DNA from: Armigeres subalbatus
Lineage: Eukaryota > Arthropoda > Insecta > Diptera > Culicidae
Direction of reading: 5' to 3'
Assembly: GCF_024139115.2 (NCBI RefSeq)
Contig: NC_085140.1
Coordinates: 317,753,259-317,817,258, forward strand
Length of the DNA stretch: 64,000 nucleotides
Numbering within the stretch: position 1 is the stretch's first letter; each line of letters opens with the position of its first letter. Under the pieces are notes generated by a model that saw nothing but the letters and a program-made list of their open reading frames with translations, searched no databases and was not told the DNA's origin. This document shows, piece by piece, positions 21,855 to 32,819 of this stretch. Made by a program: the position numbers and the translations under genes.

Positions 21855-22190
21855 AAATACCATAAAAGCAGTGAATACCTGGAAAATAGGCAATTAACTT
21901 TGATTGAACTGAATATTTTTATGTTGATAAATAATCAACCTAAGCACGTTTTGATCAATAGAAATTTTTTACTAGTGATTTCATCAATTTCGCAATTTTT
22001 GGAATTTTGTTTATCCAGTTTTTTATCCATTATAAAAATATCTTGAATCTATCAATTTTTTTTTATTTTTCGACATATTTTCAACATAAATTCCCATTCA
22101 TTTACTAAATATTGGAATTTTCAAAATTTTTAAACTTTTATTTTCCATGTAAGAAGTTTGAGAAATATTTTAGAGTGTGTTAGATATATT
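21855..22190. repeat. Dispersed AT-rich repeat, copy 1
   Basis: This aligns with 45465-46050 over its length, sharing AATTAACTTTGATTGAACTG, TTTTTGGAATTTTGTTTATC and GAAATATTTTAGAGTGTGTT with few changes. It is a transposon-derived repeat without coding sequence. Copy 2 carries an extra palindromic insertion. Confidence 0.7.
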
Positions 22191-22246
22191 GGATTATGCA
22201 TGCAATATTTAAATTTATTTTATGGGAATACACCCAATATTTTTTA

Positions 22247-22408
22247 CACGGTTGGTATTCTTTAATTTCCCGATTAACCTGATCGTTCAAAGCTTTTCAA
22301 ATGCCACCTGAATTTTCTTTGATTTTTTGTAAATTTCTCCATGGGGTAAACTCATAATTTCATTAACGCTCAAGGTCTTGATCGACCAAAACCCACCGTG
22401 TAAAAAAA
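22247..22408. mobile_element. Short TIR element, copy 1
   Basis: Ends TTTTTTACACGGTTGG and CCACCGTGTAAAAA are inverted repeats. The body matches the copy at 24081-24275 (CTTTGATTTTTTGT, AACTCATA.TTTCATT, AAGGTCTT.ATCGA). It is non-coding. Confidence 0.65.
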
Positions 22409-22883
22409 AAACTAGATATATTCATTTTTCAAAATAAATCAGATATATTACTTATAAAAGATAATAAGATACTTACATACAAAAAAGATTGATGCAGCAA
22501 AATATTACTCTTGTAGTGATCAATCTGATCACAAAGCACCCAAGTATTACTAAAACTTGATTTGAATTGCAAATTCTTATACACAGACGGCCACTCAAAA
22601 CCCTTCATGCAAACTGAGCCACATGTCACATTGTAAATTGATGCACTTGTTTTCAGACGGAACAATTCCCTTCGCAGGCGGCGCAACCTAGAATTCAAAC
22701 AATTTTCCCCCGCCGTTTCGCTTAGTCACTCTTCAAAGTCTCATTCCATCATCCACTTGCACTGTGTTGCCAATTCCCCGTTGCACATTCGGTATCCGAC
22801 AATGATTCATCTAAAACTCCTCCATCCAAAGGTTCGTTCTTCGATTCCGGGAAGCGTAACGACAATATGCGTCAACCCCTCAC

Positions 22884-23079
22884 CGGTGGTTATCGCATCA
22901 AGGGGGTGTCTACAAGGTAAACTCTCACTTGCGTCACTTGAAAACAATTCAATCAATCTGGACACACACTTAGCACGTTCATTCAATTCTTTTTTTCTGC
23001 TTCTCCTGTTGTGTCCCAACAGCATCCCATGGGACTTTCTGCAACTTGGACTTTCTTCCACGTTTATGTTCGCATCCAT
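22884..23079 (-). CDS. Possible alternative first exon of the host gene
   Basis: A minus-strand frame begins at ATG 23079 and reads MDANINVEESPSCRKSHGML, then a basic segment (RRSRKKELNERAKC), to a donor-like CACCG then GTGAGG at 22884/22883. It leaves one base of a codon, the same phase as the first exon at 46.4 kb, so it could splice to 13445 in frame. The surrounding 22.7-23.9 kb is unique, relatively GC-rich DNA, as expected of a promoter-first exon region inside a long intron. Weak points: an earlier out-of-frame ATG overlaps the start, the start context is poor, and phase matching has a one-in-three chance. Confidence 0.33.
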
Positions 23080-24080
23080 ACATTGACCGAGCAGCTGAGT
23101 TGTGCGGAATTCACCGCTTCGTCTGATGCACGAACACGACCGTATACGATATAGGGTCCAGCAAACAGTAAAGTGGCATGGGAGGATGGAAATACTTCAT
23201 TTGGCATAAAAACGATATACATAAAATATTTATGGCATAAATGGCTTTATGCAAAGTTTAAAAAAAGTCGCTGAGATCATTACGACATACTTCTAATGTT
23301 TAGATCGTTCATATGCGTAACGTTAATATACCAAATGTTGAGCTTCCTGAACAGATGCTTGCTGCTGGAATGTTTGACAGTCCAGCGGATTTCTTGCTCA
23401 GACGAAGCATAGGATGCTGGTGGATAATGAAATCGCTATCGTATAACCGTTCTACGCAAGTAACAATATTCACTCTTAATTTCTCAATTACCAAGTTTTA
23501 CAAGCACACAAAAACGATTTCCTATTGCCCCATGGGGCTACACTTGATCGGACCGACAACTTCTGAGACGCACAATCGACTGCTACAAATCGAGTACTCG
23601 CGACCACAGTATGGAACTGAAAGAGCCATTCGACGAACCGACCGCGACGCAAAAAAAGGCCCTGCAACACAACACACAGAGGTGGACCCATCGAAGGCCT
23701 GAATGAGACTGCCTACGCACAGACTCATTCGCATTAATGGATCTCGCTGACGCCGACGACCGAGGAAGGAACGGGCGAGAGACTCATGAATAAAGCGCGA
23801 CTACTGCGGTTGAATGGTTGTTGGAAATAACACGACCAATGAAGTGGAGTGAAAGGGAGAGCCCGAGCTCTCAACCGAGTAGACGGTGCACTGTGGGCCA
23901 ATACTTTAAATTATGGAAGAATTTACGAACGTATCAAAAAAGAAGTTAAATGAAAAATGTTGGCAAATTCTAATGATTTTGTTACCAAAATTAAATGCTA
24001 CAAAATTCGAATGAGGTCTGTATTGATAAATTAATTACGCTAGTAAACTGTGTTTTACTCCCTTCAACCATATCTAGGTA
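23080..24080. other. Unique intronic DNA with a GC-rich block
   Basis: The segment 23520-23880 is non-repetitive and GC-richer than its neighbours and lies just upstream (minus strand) of the possible alternative exon at 22884-23079. It could be promoter DNA. No TATA or other core element could be placed with confidence. Confidence 0.3.
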
Positions 24081-24275
24081 TTTTTTTTTACACGGGTGGT
24101 ATTCATTAATTTCTCGCCTAATCTTAACTTTCAATGCTTTTTATATACCACCTGAATATTCCACCTGAAATTCTTTGATTTTTTGTGAAGTTTTTCGTGG
24201 GATAACTCATAGTTTCATTGACGGTAAAGGTCTTAATCGATTTAAAAAAATGTAATTTTTTGTAACACGGCCAGT
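24081..24275. mobile_element. Short TIR element, copy 2
   Basis: This begins TTTTTTTACACGGGTGG and ends near TTGTAACACGG, and is diverged from the copy at 22247. The right terminal repeat is degraded. Confidence 0.55.
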
Positions 24276-24309
24276 TTTTGAGAAAAACGGGTTTTATTTA
24301 AATACACAC

Positions 24310-25064
24310 GTATTTTCGTGGAATCCGACCACTACCTCGTTGCAGTATGCTTGCGCTCGAAACTCTCAACGGTGTACAACACGCGTCGAAGTCGGACGTC
24401 GCGGCTTAACATTGGGCTACAAGACGGTAGACTAGCCCAAGAATACGCGCAGCAGCTGGAAGTGGTACTCCCAACGGAAGAGCAGCTAGGCGCAGCGTCT
24501 CTTGAAGATGGCTGGAGAGATATTCGCAGCAACCGCTGCACTTGGCACGGTGCCCCCGGATCTGAGAAACGACTGGTATGACGGCGAATGTGAGCAGTTG
24601 GTAGAAGAGAAGAATGCAGCATAGGCGAAATTGCTGCAACACCGCACGAGGTCGAACGAGGCACGATATAAACAGGCGCGGAACAGACAAAACTCGATTT
24701 TCCGGAGGAAAAAGCGCCAGCAGGAAGATCGAGACCGTGATGAGACGGAGCAACTGTACCGCGCTAATAACACACGAAAATTCTATGAGAAGTTAAACCG
24801 TTCACGTAAGAGCCACGTGCCACAGCCTGATATGTGTAAGGACATAAACGGGAAACTTCTTACGAACGAGCGTGAGGTGATCCAAAGGTGGCGGCAGCAC
24901 TACGAAGAACACCTGAATGGCGATGTGTCAGACGAAGATGGCGTGGGAGAACGCGTGCAGGACATATTTTTACCGGCTCCGGATCTCCAGGAAATTCAGG
25001 TGGAGATTGGCCGGCTGAAGAACAACAAAGCCCCTGGGGTTGACCAACTACCAGGAGAGCTACC
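24310..25064 (+). pseudogene. RTE retrotransposon copy, EN end to RT start
   Basis: The plus-strand fragment begins in the EN C-terminus (ESDHYLVAVCLRSKLSTVYN), continues through the coiled Arg/Gln/Glu-rich linker (QNSIFRRKKRQQEDRDRDET) and reaches the RT entry (IGRLKNNKAPGVDQLPGEL), where it stops. Stops and frameshifts occur, including a TAG at about 24623. It is the same subfamily as the copy at 62520-64000. The 3' part resumes at about 25411 after unrelated sequence. Confidence 0.8.
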
Positions 25065-25410
25065 CAGTAAACCACATATCGTATAACAAACAGCAAATAA
25101 AGTCGCATTTGCGTCCATCAAAAATCTTAATCGCATTCCATATCAAACTTTGTCAGATTATTGTCGAACAATGTTGTATTGAATGCATCGTATACGATAA
25201 TTTTTACCATAGAGAAAATCAATCGTAATTGTGTAAATAAAAACTCGTAATAACTTATATTCCTTGCAATATTCTATATCAGTGCGAATGAATGTCTACG
25301 TGAATCGTAATACAATCGAAACCACTACAGTCCAAATGGCTTGTAGACGTTTCAAGCAGTTGTAAAGATATAAATTGTGTAGTTTATGTTGAACAAAAAT
25401 CCATAGTGGC
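25065..25410. other. AT-rich insertion or replacement between RTE parts
   Basis: About 345 bp of AT-rich sequence separates the RT start from the RT C-terminal part of an RTE copy, in place of about 1.1 kb of RT coding sequence. No inverted repeats or target duplication could be found. Confidence 0.4.
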
Positions 25411-25950
25411 TGGAAATCGTACGTACTTTGGACTCCGCAAGACGCTCCGATCGAATAGAGTTCGCCGCCGAACCAAACTGACAATCTACAAAACGCTCAT
25501 TAAACCGGTAGTCCTCTACGGACACGAGACCTGGACGATGCTCGTGGAGGACCAACGCGCACTTGGAGTTTTCGAAAGGAAAGTGCTGTATACCATCTAT
25601 GGTGGGGTGCAGATGGCGGACGGTACGTGGAGGAGGCGAATGAACCACGAGTTGCATGAGCTGCTGTGAGAACCATCCATCGTTCACACCGCGAAAATCG
25701 GACGGCTGCGGTGGGCCGAGCACTTAGCCAGAATGTCGGACAGTAATCCGGTGAAAATGGTTCTCGGCAACGATCCAACGGGCACAAGAAGGCGAGGTGC
25801 GCAGCGGGCAAGGTGGATCGATCAGGTAGAAGATGACTTGCGGACCCTCCGTAAACTGCGTGATTGGCGACGTGTAGCCATGGACCGAGCCGAATGGAGA
25901 AGACTCTTATATACCGCACAGGCCACTTCGGCCTTAGTCTGAATAAATAA
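25411..25950 (+). pseudogene. RTE retrotransposon 3' part
   Basis: The fragment encodes the RTE C-terminal region: YFGLRKTLRSNRVRRRTKLT, VVLYGHETWTMLVEDQ, FERKVL, RRRMNHELHELL (stop), then ARMSDSNPVKMVLG and RRGAQRARWIDQVEDDL. It ends in a CAGGCCACTTCGGCC hairpin and AATAAATAATAATAA. One stop and one frame change break it. Confidence 0.8.
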
Positions 25951-25989
25951 TAATAACTGGATTTATTCAACTGTTTTGGCTGTCGATCT

Positions 25990-26480
25990 TGGATATTATC
26001 TGTTGTATGTGGGTACAGAGCTTTCAACCTTTGACTGGCTCACCTCTGGATGGGGTACAGATTACTCATCCGTGTATTCCTGCTTCTGCGCTTGTCGCCA
26101 GCAGGAAGGAAGGAAGAATCAGAGGTTTCGCTTCCGGACTATCAACTGATATTGTTAGGAATTTGCCTACTATCTAGAAGGCGGGTTCCAATCAGAGTTG
26201 CTTGCATTTATAGTCGAGGGATTGAAAGAAGTTATGTTTGTACCTTCCCTGGAAGATATGCATAGAAGACATGTGCATTCTTGCTGGCATGATCGAAAAC
26301 GTGGATTTGCACATTTTCCAACAAGAGGGCATTGTTTTAAAATGATTTGGGACCTGAACTACCCTTATTTTCTGCAAAACCATCTCCTCCATTTTCCAAG
26401 TAAGTCTCCAGTGATCACTTCGCACCAATCAGCTCCAGAGCCACAGTTCATCTTGCCGTGTACAGGTTACAACATGAGAA
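25990..26480. other. Unassigned sequence between RTE fragments
   Basis: Frames exist on both strands but none has a motif or splice context. The duplicated RTE tails on each side suggest it was trapped by two insertions or a duplication. Confidence 0.3.
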
Positions 26481-26487
26481 TGCATGT

Positions 26488-26745
26488 GTGCAGATGGCGG
26501 ATGGTACGTGTAGGATGCGAATAAACCACGCCTTGCATCAGCTGTTAGGAAAACCTTCCATCGTTCACACCGTGAAAATCGGACGACATCAGTAAGACGG
26601 CCACGTAGCCAGAATGCCGGACAGTAATGGGCACAAGAAGGCGAAGTACACAGCGAGAAAGGTTGATCCACCTGGTGGAAGATGATTCGCAGTCCGTAGA
26701 CTGCGTGGCTGGCGACGTGCAGCCATGGCCCTACCTAGAACACAG
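26488..26745 (+). pseudogene. Second RTE 3' fragment
   Basis: This is a diverged duplicate of 25608-25890 (CAGATGGCGGATGGTACGTG, AACCTTCCATCGTTCACACC, GGGCACAAGAAGGCGAAG) with internal deletion. It carries no intact frame. Confidence 0.75.
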
Positions 26746-26939
26746 GAAGTTTTGTATTCGGTATCTTTTATTCCAATGTCCTCTTTTTCCAACCAAATGT
26801 CCTTCTTTTTCGCCACGATTCGGGTGAATTGTCCTCCTTTGGATAAATTTCATATGATCACCCGATACAGATACAAATATTTAATTAGATTTATGTCCTA
26901 CTGGTCTTTGTGAGGTCACGGGGGAGAGGGGGGTATAAT

Positions 26940-27445
26940 AAAAAATAAATATTAAAATGTGAAAAAAAAGCTCCTCGGATTTGGGGAAGAATTATTTGAA
27001 AATCCTCAAAATTTACCGAAAAATTTAATGTTGCCCCCATAAAATTATTATTTTTGGGCATAAAAATTCGCGGGGGAAAATAATTGTTTTCAAATATTTG
27101 TATCGGCCTAACTATGATAAAGAATATTTTTCACTTGATCTTGAATGCCCTGATTGGAATTTTTCCCGCATAATCCGGTCGTGTCTTGTTTCCGTTTTGC
27201 CCGTTTCCTTGCCATGCCCATAAAGTAAAACTTATTGTGCTTCATATGATAATGCACCTGGATGAGCTTAGGTTGGGCGGAAAAACAATGGATGAGCTAG
27301 CAGCAAATTCATTTTATATTTCTAAAAGATGACCTCAAACTTTTGGCCGATGTAACCCATAAATGTTTTTCACTATTTCAGTGATTAGAAACAGGAGGGT
27401 GAAACTCTTGTCATCCGCGGTACAATAGCACTCTGCCAACATCGT
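26940..27445. other. Unassigned non-coding sequence
   Basis: AT-rich, with no supported exon, inverted repeat or coding remnant. Confidence 0.3.
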
Positions 27446-27449
27446 TTTT

Positions 27450-27655
27450 GGTAGGGGAAGTGTACCGGTTTTGGCCACCTTAGTGCCTAATTTGGCCAAT
27501 CCTGAAAAATGCATATTTTCCCAAACATATCGATCAGTTTCAACAGCAAAGAAAGATAAGGAATATATCTGCTGTTAGAGCTAATAAAACCCTCGAAAAT
27601 GGCTTCACTTTTGGAGTTATGCGAGAAATTGGCCAAATTAGGAACATGGGCAAAA
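27450..27655. repeat. Dispersed repeat, copy 1
   Basis: It shares AAAAATGCATATTTTCC, AGCAAAGAAAGATAAGGAAT and TGTTAGAGCTAATAAA with 56963-57160 in the same orientation. It starts GTGTACCGGTTTTGGCCACC. Non-coding. Confidence 0.7.
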
Positions 27656-28155
27656 CTTGTTGCGTTACTCTACTTCTGTTTTTGGTACCCAGTTTCTGGG
27701 CGGTATACCCGAATTCAGCACGGCACGGCAAATGCTGGGTAAAGCGTACCATTGGTACTTCGCGTACCTGAAGGAATAAAATAGACCCCATCTCGCGGTC
27801 CTTAGCCTCTTACCCAGCAACTCCTATCCCTACCTCCCCGCGGTGCTGGCCGGGATACGAGCAACCTTAGGGAAGATCGGGTAACCAACCCCGGTGGGAA
27901 CTATTGTCGTATGCTGACAGGGAAGGGGGGGTTTGCTCCTCTCCGGAGGTGCAAATCTTATCGAGCGTCTGTTCTCCATGTCAGGATCGGCTCACAACAG
28001 CGTCTGTTCTCCATGTTAGGGGCGGCTGATCATCGTCCGAGTGCCAGCGAGGGACTCTAAGTGAAACTGTGCACCATGGTCCACCGGAAATAAGGAGGAA
28101 TGGTCCTCCGGAAATTTAGGGGGTTTGGTGTCAGGCCCTGCAAGCCAGCCTTTAA

Positions 28156-29661
28156 AAAATCATAAGCAACGAACAATCAACAAGAGATTGGACCGGAACC
28201 GGACCGGACCGGAACCATCGGCGAAGACCACTGCGACGAAAAGGGACTAGCGATTGGAAACTCGGTTCGTGGAACTGCAAATCTCTCAACTTCATCGGGA
28301 GCACACGCATACTCGCCGATGTGCTCAAGGACCGTGGATTCGGCATCGTAGCGCTGCAGGAGGTTTGTTGGAAGGGATCAATGGTGCGAACGTTTAGAGG
28401 TAATCATACCATCTACCAGAGCTGCGGCAACACACACGAGCTGGGAACAGCTTTCATAGTGATGGGCGACATGCAAAGGCGCGTGATCGGGTGGTGGCCG
28501 ATCAATGAAAGAATGTGCAGGTTGAGGATCAAAGGCCGGTTCTTCAACTTCAGCATAATCAACGTCCATAGCCCACACTCCGGAAGCACTGATGATTATA
28601 AGGACGCATTCTACGCACAGCTGGAACGTGAGTACGACAGCTGCCCAAGACACGACGTCAAAATCATCATAGGAGATTTGAACGCTCAGGTTGGCCAAGA
28701 GGAGGAGTTTAGACCGACTATTGGAAAGTTCAGCGCTCACCGGCTGACGAACGAAAACGGCCTACGACTAATTGATTTCGCCGCATCCAAGAATATGGCC
28801 ATTCGACAGCACCTACTTCCAACACAGCCTCCCGTATCGGTACACCTGGAATCACCACTGCAGACAGAATCAAAAATCGACCACGTTCTGATTGATGGAC
28901 GGCACTTCTCCGACATTATCGACGTCAGGACATATCGTGGCGCTAACATCGACTCTGACCACTATCTGGTGATGGTTAAACTGCGCCCAAAACTATCCGT
29001 CATTAACAATGTTCGGTACCGACGACCGCCGCGGTACGACCTAGAGCGACTGAAGCAACCTGATGTCGCCACTGCATACGCGCAGCATCTCGAGGCAGCG
29101 TTGCCGGAAGAGGGTGAGCTCGATGGGGCCCCTCTTGAGGACCGCTGGAGTACAGTTAAAGCAGCCATTAACGACGCAGCGGAGAACAACGTCGGGTATA
29201 TGGGTCGAAGTCGACGGAACGATTGGTTCGACGAAGAGTGCAGACAGATTCTGGAGGAGAAGGACGCAGCGCGGGCGGTCGCGCTGCAGCAAGGTACCCG
29301 GCAGAACGTGGAACGTTATAGACGGAAGCGGAGACAGCAGACCCGCCTTTTTCAGGAGAAGAAACGCCGCCTGGAAGAAGCGGAGTGCGAGGAGATGGAA
29401 CAGCTGTGCCGTTCTCAAGATACACGCAAGTTCTATCAGAAGCTCAACGCATCCCGCAAAGGCTTCGTGCCGCGAGCCGAAATGTGCCGGGATAAGGATG
29501 GGAGCATCTTGACGGACGAACGTGTGGTGATCGAAAGGTGGAAGCAGTACTACGAGGAACATCTGAATGGCGCTGAGAGTACAGGCAGTGAAAGTCAAGG
29601 CAGCGGAGGAGATGACTACGTCAGTTCAGCGGACGATGGAAGCCAACCAGTCCCACCTTGA
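28156..29661 (+). pseudogene. RTE polyprotein, endonuclease and linker
   Basis: The frame is open from 28156 without an early ATG; the first in-frame ATG (28381) is already inside the nuclease. EN landmarks in order are WKLGSWNCKSLN, VALQEVCW, IINVHSPHSGS, IIIGDLNAQVG, KIDHVLIDGRH and DSDHYLVMVK, the Asn/Glu/Asp/His residues expected of the APE fold. A linker with basic, coiled-coil-like sequence (RRKRRQQTRLFQEKKRRLEE) follows. A single-nucleotide indel between about 29600 and 29660 moves the RT into another frame and gives a stop at 29661. The nuclease nicks target DNA for primed reverse transcription. Confidence 0.9.
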
Positions 29662-31152
29662 GGGAAGTTAAGGATGCCATTCAACAGCTAAAGACCAATA
29701 AAGCAGCTGGTAAGGATGGTATCGAAGATGGGCCGGAAAAGCTGGCCACTTGCCTGCACAAACTGATAGTCAGAATCTGGGAAACCGAACAGCTACCGGA
29801 GGAGTGGAAGGAAGGGGTTATATGCCCCATCTACAAGAAAGGCGACAAACTGGAGTGTGAGAACTTTCGAGCGATCACCATCCTTAATGCCGCCTACAAA
29901 GTGATATCCCAGATCATCTTCCGTCGTCTGTCACCATTAGTGAACGAGTTCGTGGAAAGTTATCAAGCCGGCTTCGTTGACGGCCGCTCGACAACGGACC
30001 AGATCTTTACTGTACGGCAAATCCTTCAACAATGCCGTGAATACCAGGTCCCAACGCACCATCTGTTCGTTGATTTCAAGGCGGCATACGACAGTATAGA
30101 CCGCGTAGAGCTATGGAAAATTATGGACGAGAACAGCTGGGAAGCTTACCAGACTGATCAAAGCAACGGTGGATGGTGTGCAAAACTGTGTGAAGATTTC
30201 GGGCGAACACTCCAGTTCGTTCGAATCGCGCCGGGGACTAAGACAAGGTGATGGACTTTCGTGCCTGTTGTTCAACATTGCGCTAGAAGGTGTCATGCGG
30301 AGAGCCGGGTGTAACAGCCTGGGTACGATTTTCAACAGATCCAGTCAATTTATTTGTTTCGCGGATGACATGGACATTGTCGGCCGAACATCTGCAAAGG
30401 TGGCAGAACTGTACACCCGCCTGAAACGTGAAGCAACAAAAGTTGGACTGGTGGTGAATGCGTCAAAGACAAAGTACATGCTTGTGGGCGGAACCGAGCG
30501 CGACAGGGCCCGCCTGGGAAGCAGTGTTACGATAGACGGGGATACCTTCGAGGTGGTCGAGGAATTCGTCTACCTCGGATCCTTGCTAACGGCTGACAAC
30601 AACGTTAGTCGTGAAATACGAAGGCGCATCATCTGTGGAAGTCGGGCCTACTACGGGCTCCAGAAGAAACTGCGGTCGAAAAAGATTCGCCACCGCACCA
30701 AATGTGTCATGTACAAGACGTTAATAAGACCGGTAGTCCTCTACGGACATGAAACATGGACAATGCTCGAGGAGGACTTGCAAGCACTCGGAGTATTCGA
30801 GAGACGGGTGCTTAGGACCATCTTTGGCGGTGTGCAAGAAGACGGTGTGTGGCGGCGAAGAATGAACCATGAGCTCGCCCAACTCTACGGCGAACCCAGT
30901 ATCCAGAAGGTAGCTAAAGCCGGAAGGGTACGATGGGCAGGACATGTTGCAAGAATGCCGGACAGCAACCCTGCAAAGATGGTGTTCGCTTCCGATCCGG
31001 CAGGTACGAGACGCCGTGGAGCGCAGCGAGCGAGATGGGCAGACCAGGTGCAGAACGACTTGGCGAGCGTGGGGCGTATCCGAGGATGGAGAGATGCGGC
31101 CTCGAACCGTGCATTGTGGCGTCAAATTGTTGATTCAGTGTTATCTGTTTAG
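29658..31152 (+). pseudogene. RTE polyprotein, reverse transcriptase
   Basis: The RT starts in a shifted frame (REVKDAIQQLKTNKAAGKDG, VICPIYKKGDKLECENFRAI, AGFVDGRSTTDQIF, LFVDFKAAYDSIDR) to about 30135. A second indel returns it to the endonuclease frame (GLRQGDGLSCLLFNIALEG, FICFADDMDIVGR with the catalytic FADD). The C-terminus contains VVLYGHETWTMLEEDLQALG, RRRMNHEL and RRGAQRARWADQVQNDL and ends at 31152. The two indels compensate, so the sequence outside 29.6-30.14 kb remains in one frame. No RNase H domain is visible. Confidence 0.9.
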
Positions 31153-31192
31153 ATGTTAACTAAATAAATGAATGAAATGAACCCGAATTCAG

Positions 31193-32730
31193 ACGCTCAT
31201 TTTGGGTGATTGGTTCGTACGCAGTTAGTGCAAATTATCAGCAGTAAACTTTTCCTGGCGAAAACTTGCAATTAGTTGAGGTATATCGAGCCTTTTGTGT
31301 TTGAATGGCTTTTTAATGTTGAAAAACAGCCTGTCAATATTTCCGAAGCTTTGTTATCATGAATTAAACGAAATTAAAACAAAAACATTATACTCCATAT
31401 TAAATGAATAAAGTAGGCGTATTAGTCCTTCAGTCCCATGATTAGAAACGAATCGCCTTATTCACAAAAATGGCATTAATAGAGTGTAGATCTATTGCTT
31501 AGTACCAGATTTTTTTTTCGAAATTTTGTCAATTCATTTTCCCAAAATTCAAGTTTAAACTTGGACAAAAAGTGCAACTTTAGGCTAAATTTGAGCAAAC
31601 AGTCCTAACAAATATTTAGGATCTTTTATGAAAAAAGCGTATGGGTTGGATAAATTGGGATAAAAAAAATCCAATTTAAAGCGTCAATTTCGTTTAATGA
31701 TTCAATTGGCATTCGCAATTTTGATAGCGCGTTTTTTTTTCAGTTACTTTTTTCAAACCATGGCCCATTGTGGGAAGGTATGAACATCGTGGGTAATGCT
31801 ATCCAATGGCCCAAACAAAGTTAATACCGTACACATCTGTATAGGTATGGTATATCTAGCAGTGCAATAAGCTGGTCGAATACGCTTTGATGGGTGCCTT
31901 CATGAGGCGCCTTCCTTTGTACAGTGGGATGTGCGGCTGCAAAACAGACCACACCGGAGGCGACTGGGTTCGGATTTCGGCTCTTTCTAAGATATCTCCG
32001 AGTAACAAGTTTTCTCAACTTGTCTTGGCAAAGGGTAAATCATAACACAGCAATGCTTAAATTATAAATTTTGCGTAGGATTCTTGGTCTTCTAATTACC
32101 AACTGTGGAAGTGCTCAATAAATACAAAGCTTCGTGACGGTAATGTTTCACTTCGGGGATGTAATATCAGTAAAGAGCACTAAATGCGTTTAGTACTGAC
32201 TGACACTTGGCATCGGACTGCACGGGGAGTAGACTGGACTGAAACACTGACTGACTGTCTGAAGTCCGAACGGAATACATATCTACCATCGCATCGAGTG
32301 CCGACAGGTCGCAAAGGGTGCTCGATTTGCTAACAAGATGTAGGGTTTTGCGCCCGGTGCATCGACGAAGGTGGCGCAGCGTAGGAATGCTAACATATGT
32401 CGGAGTTTGGGGTTGCAACACGTGAATTTACTGCAGCATTGGGATTAGGAGCCCATACAGCAGAACGAGATCACACATGTGTAGGTAATCAATAGGGGTT
32501 TTGTAAAGAATTGAAAAAGTTAACGCGATGACCTGGTTGGCGTAACATGGATTTGCTATTTGGTTGTAAACTAGCAACAAATGGGATTAGGTTTTTAGAA
32601 ATTCTATATGTGCAAGAATTTAACGACGGTTCTAGCTTTTCTTAGGTTACCGATTATGTTGTGCGTTAGAATGGAGGTTGCTTGACAGCTTGGCCTTCTA
32701 GAATGCTTAGAGAATTTTTTTGAAGATCGC
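31193..32730. other. Unassigned intronic sequence
   Basis: AT-rich DNA flanking the RTE. Short frames (31821-32018, 32167-32421 minus) lack motifs. Nothing else can be supported. Confidence 0.4.
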
Positions 32731-32735
32731 CTGTA

Positions 32736-32812
32736 CTGCCGTCATACGCATAGTTGTCCCATGTTTGCTGGGGTTTCCTATGTACATGGGACAGTTATGC
32801 GTATAACGGCAG
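32736..32812. mobile_element. 77-bp palindromic MITE
   Basis: The arms CTGCCGTCATACGCATAG and its near-complement flank a short loop, and continue as TTGTCCCATGT with ACATGGGACA. TGTA occurs on both sides (32732-32735 and 32813-32816) and may be a 4-bp target duplication. The size suggests a solo hairpin element; miRNA-like folding is possible but unsupported. Confidence 0.65.
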
Positions 32813-32819
32813 TGTACTC

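Larger units (their letters stand above)
27719..31180 (+). mobile_element. Nearly complete RTE-clade retrotransposon
   Basis: A 3.46-kb LINE is bounded by a perfect 12-bp target-site duplication ACCCGAATTCAG (27707-27718 and 31181-31192). It has a GC-rich 5' region, one long ORF with endonuclease then reverse transcriptase, a very short 3' UTR and an AAATAAATGAATGAAATGA tail. Order, length and the EN/RT wording identify the RTE clade (JAM1-like in mosquitoes). The precise duplication and good frame conservation mark a fairly recent insertion. Two frameshifts in the ORF mean this copy is probably inactive. Confidence 0.92.
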
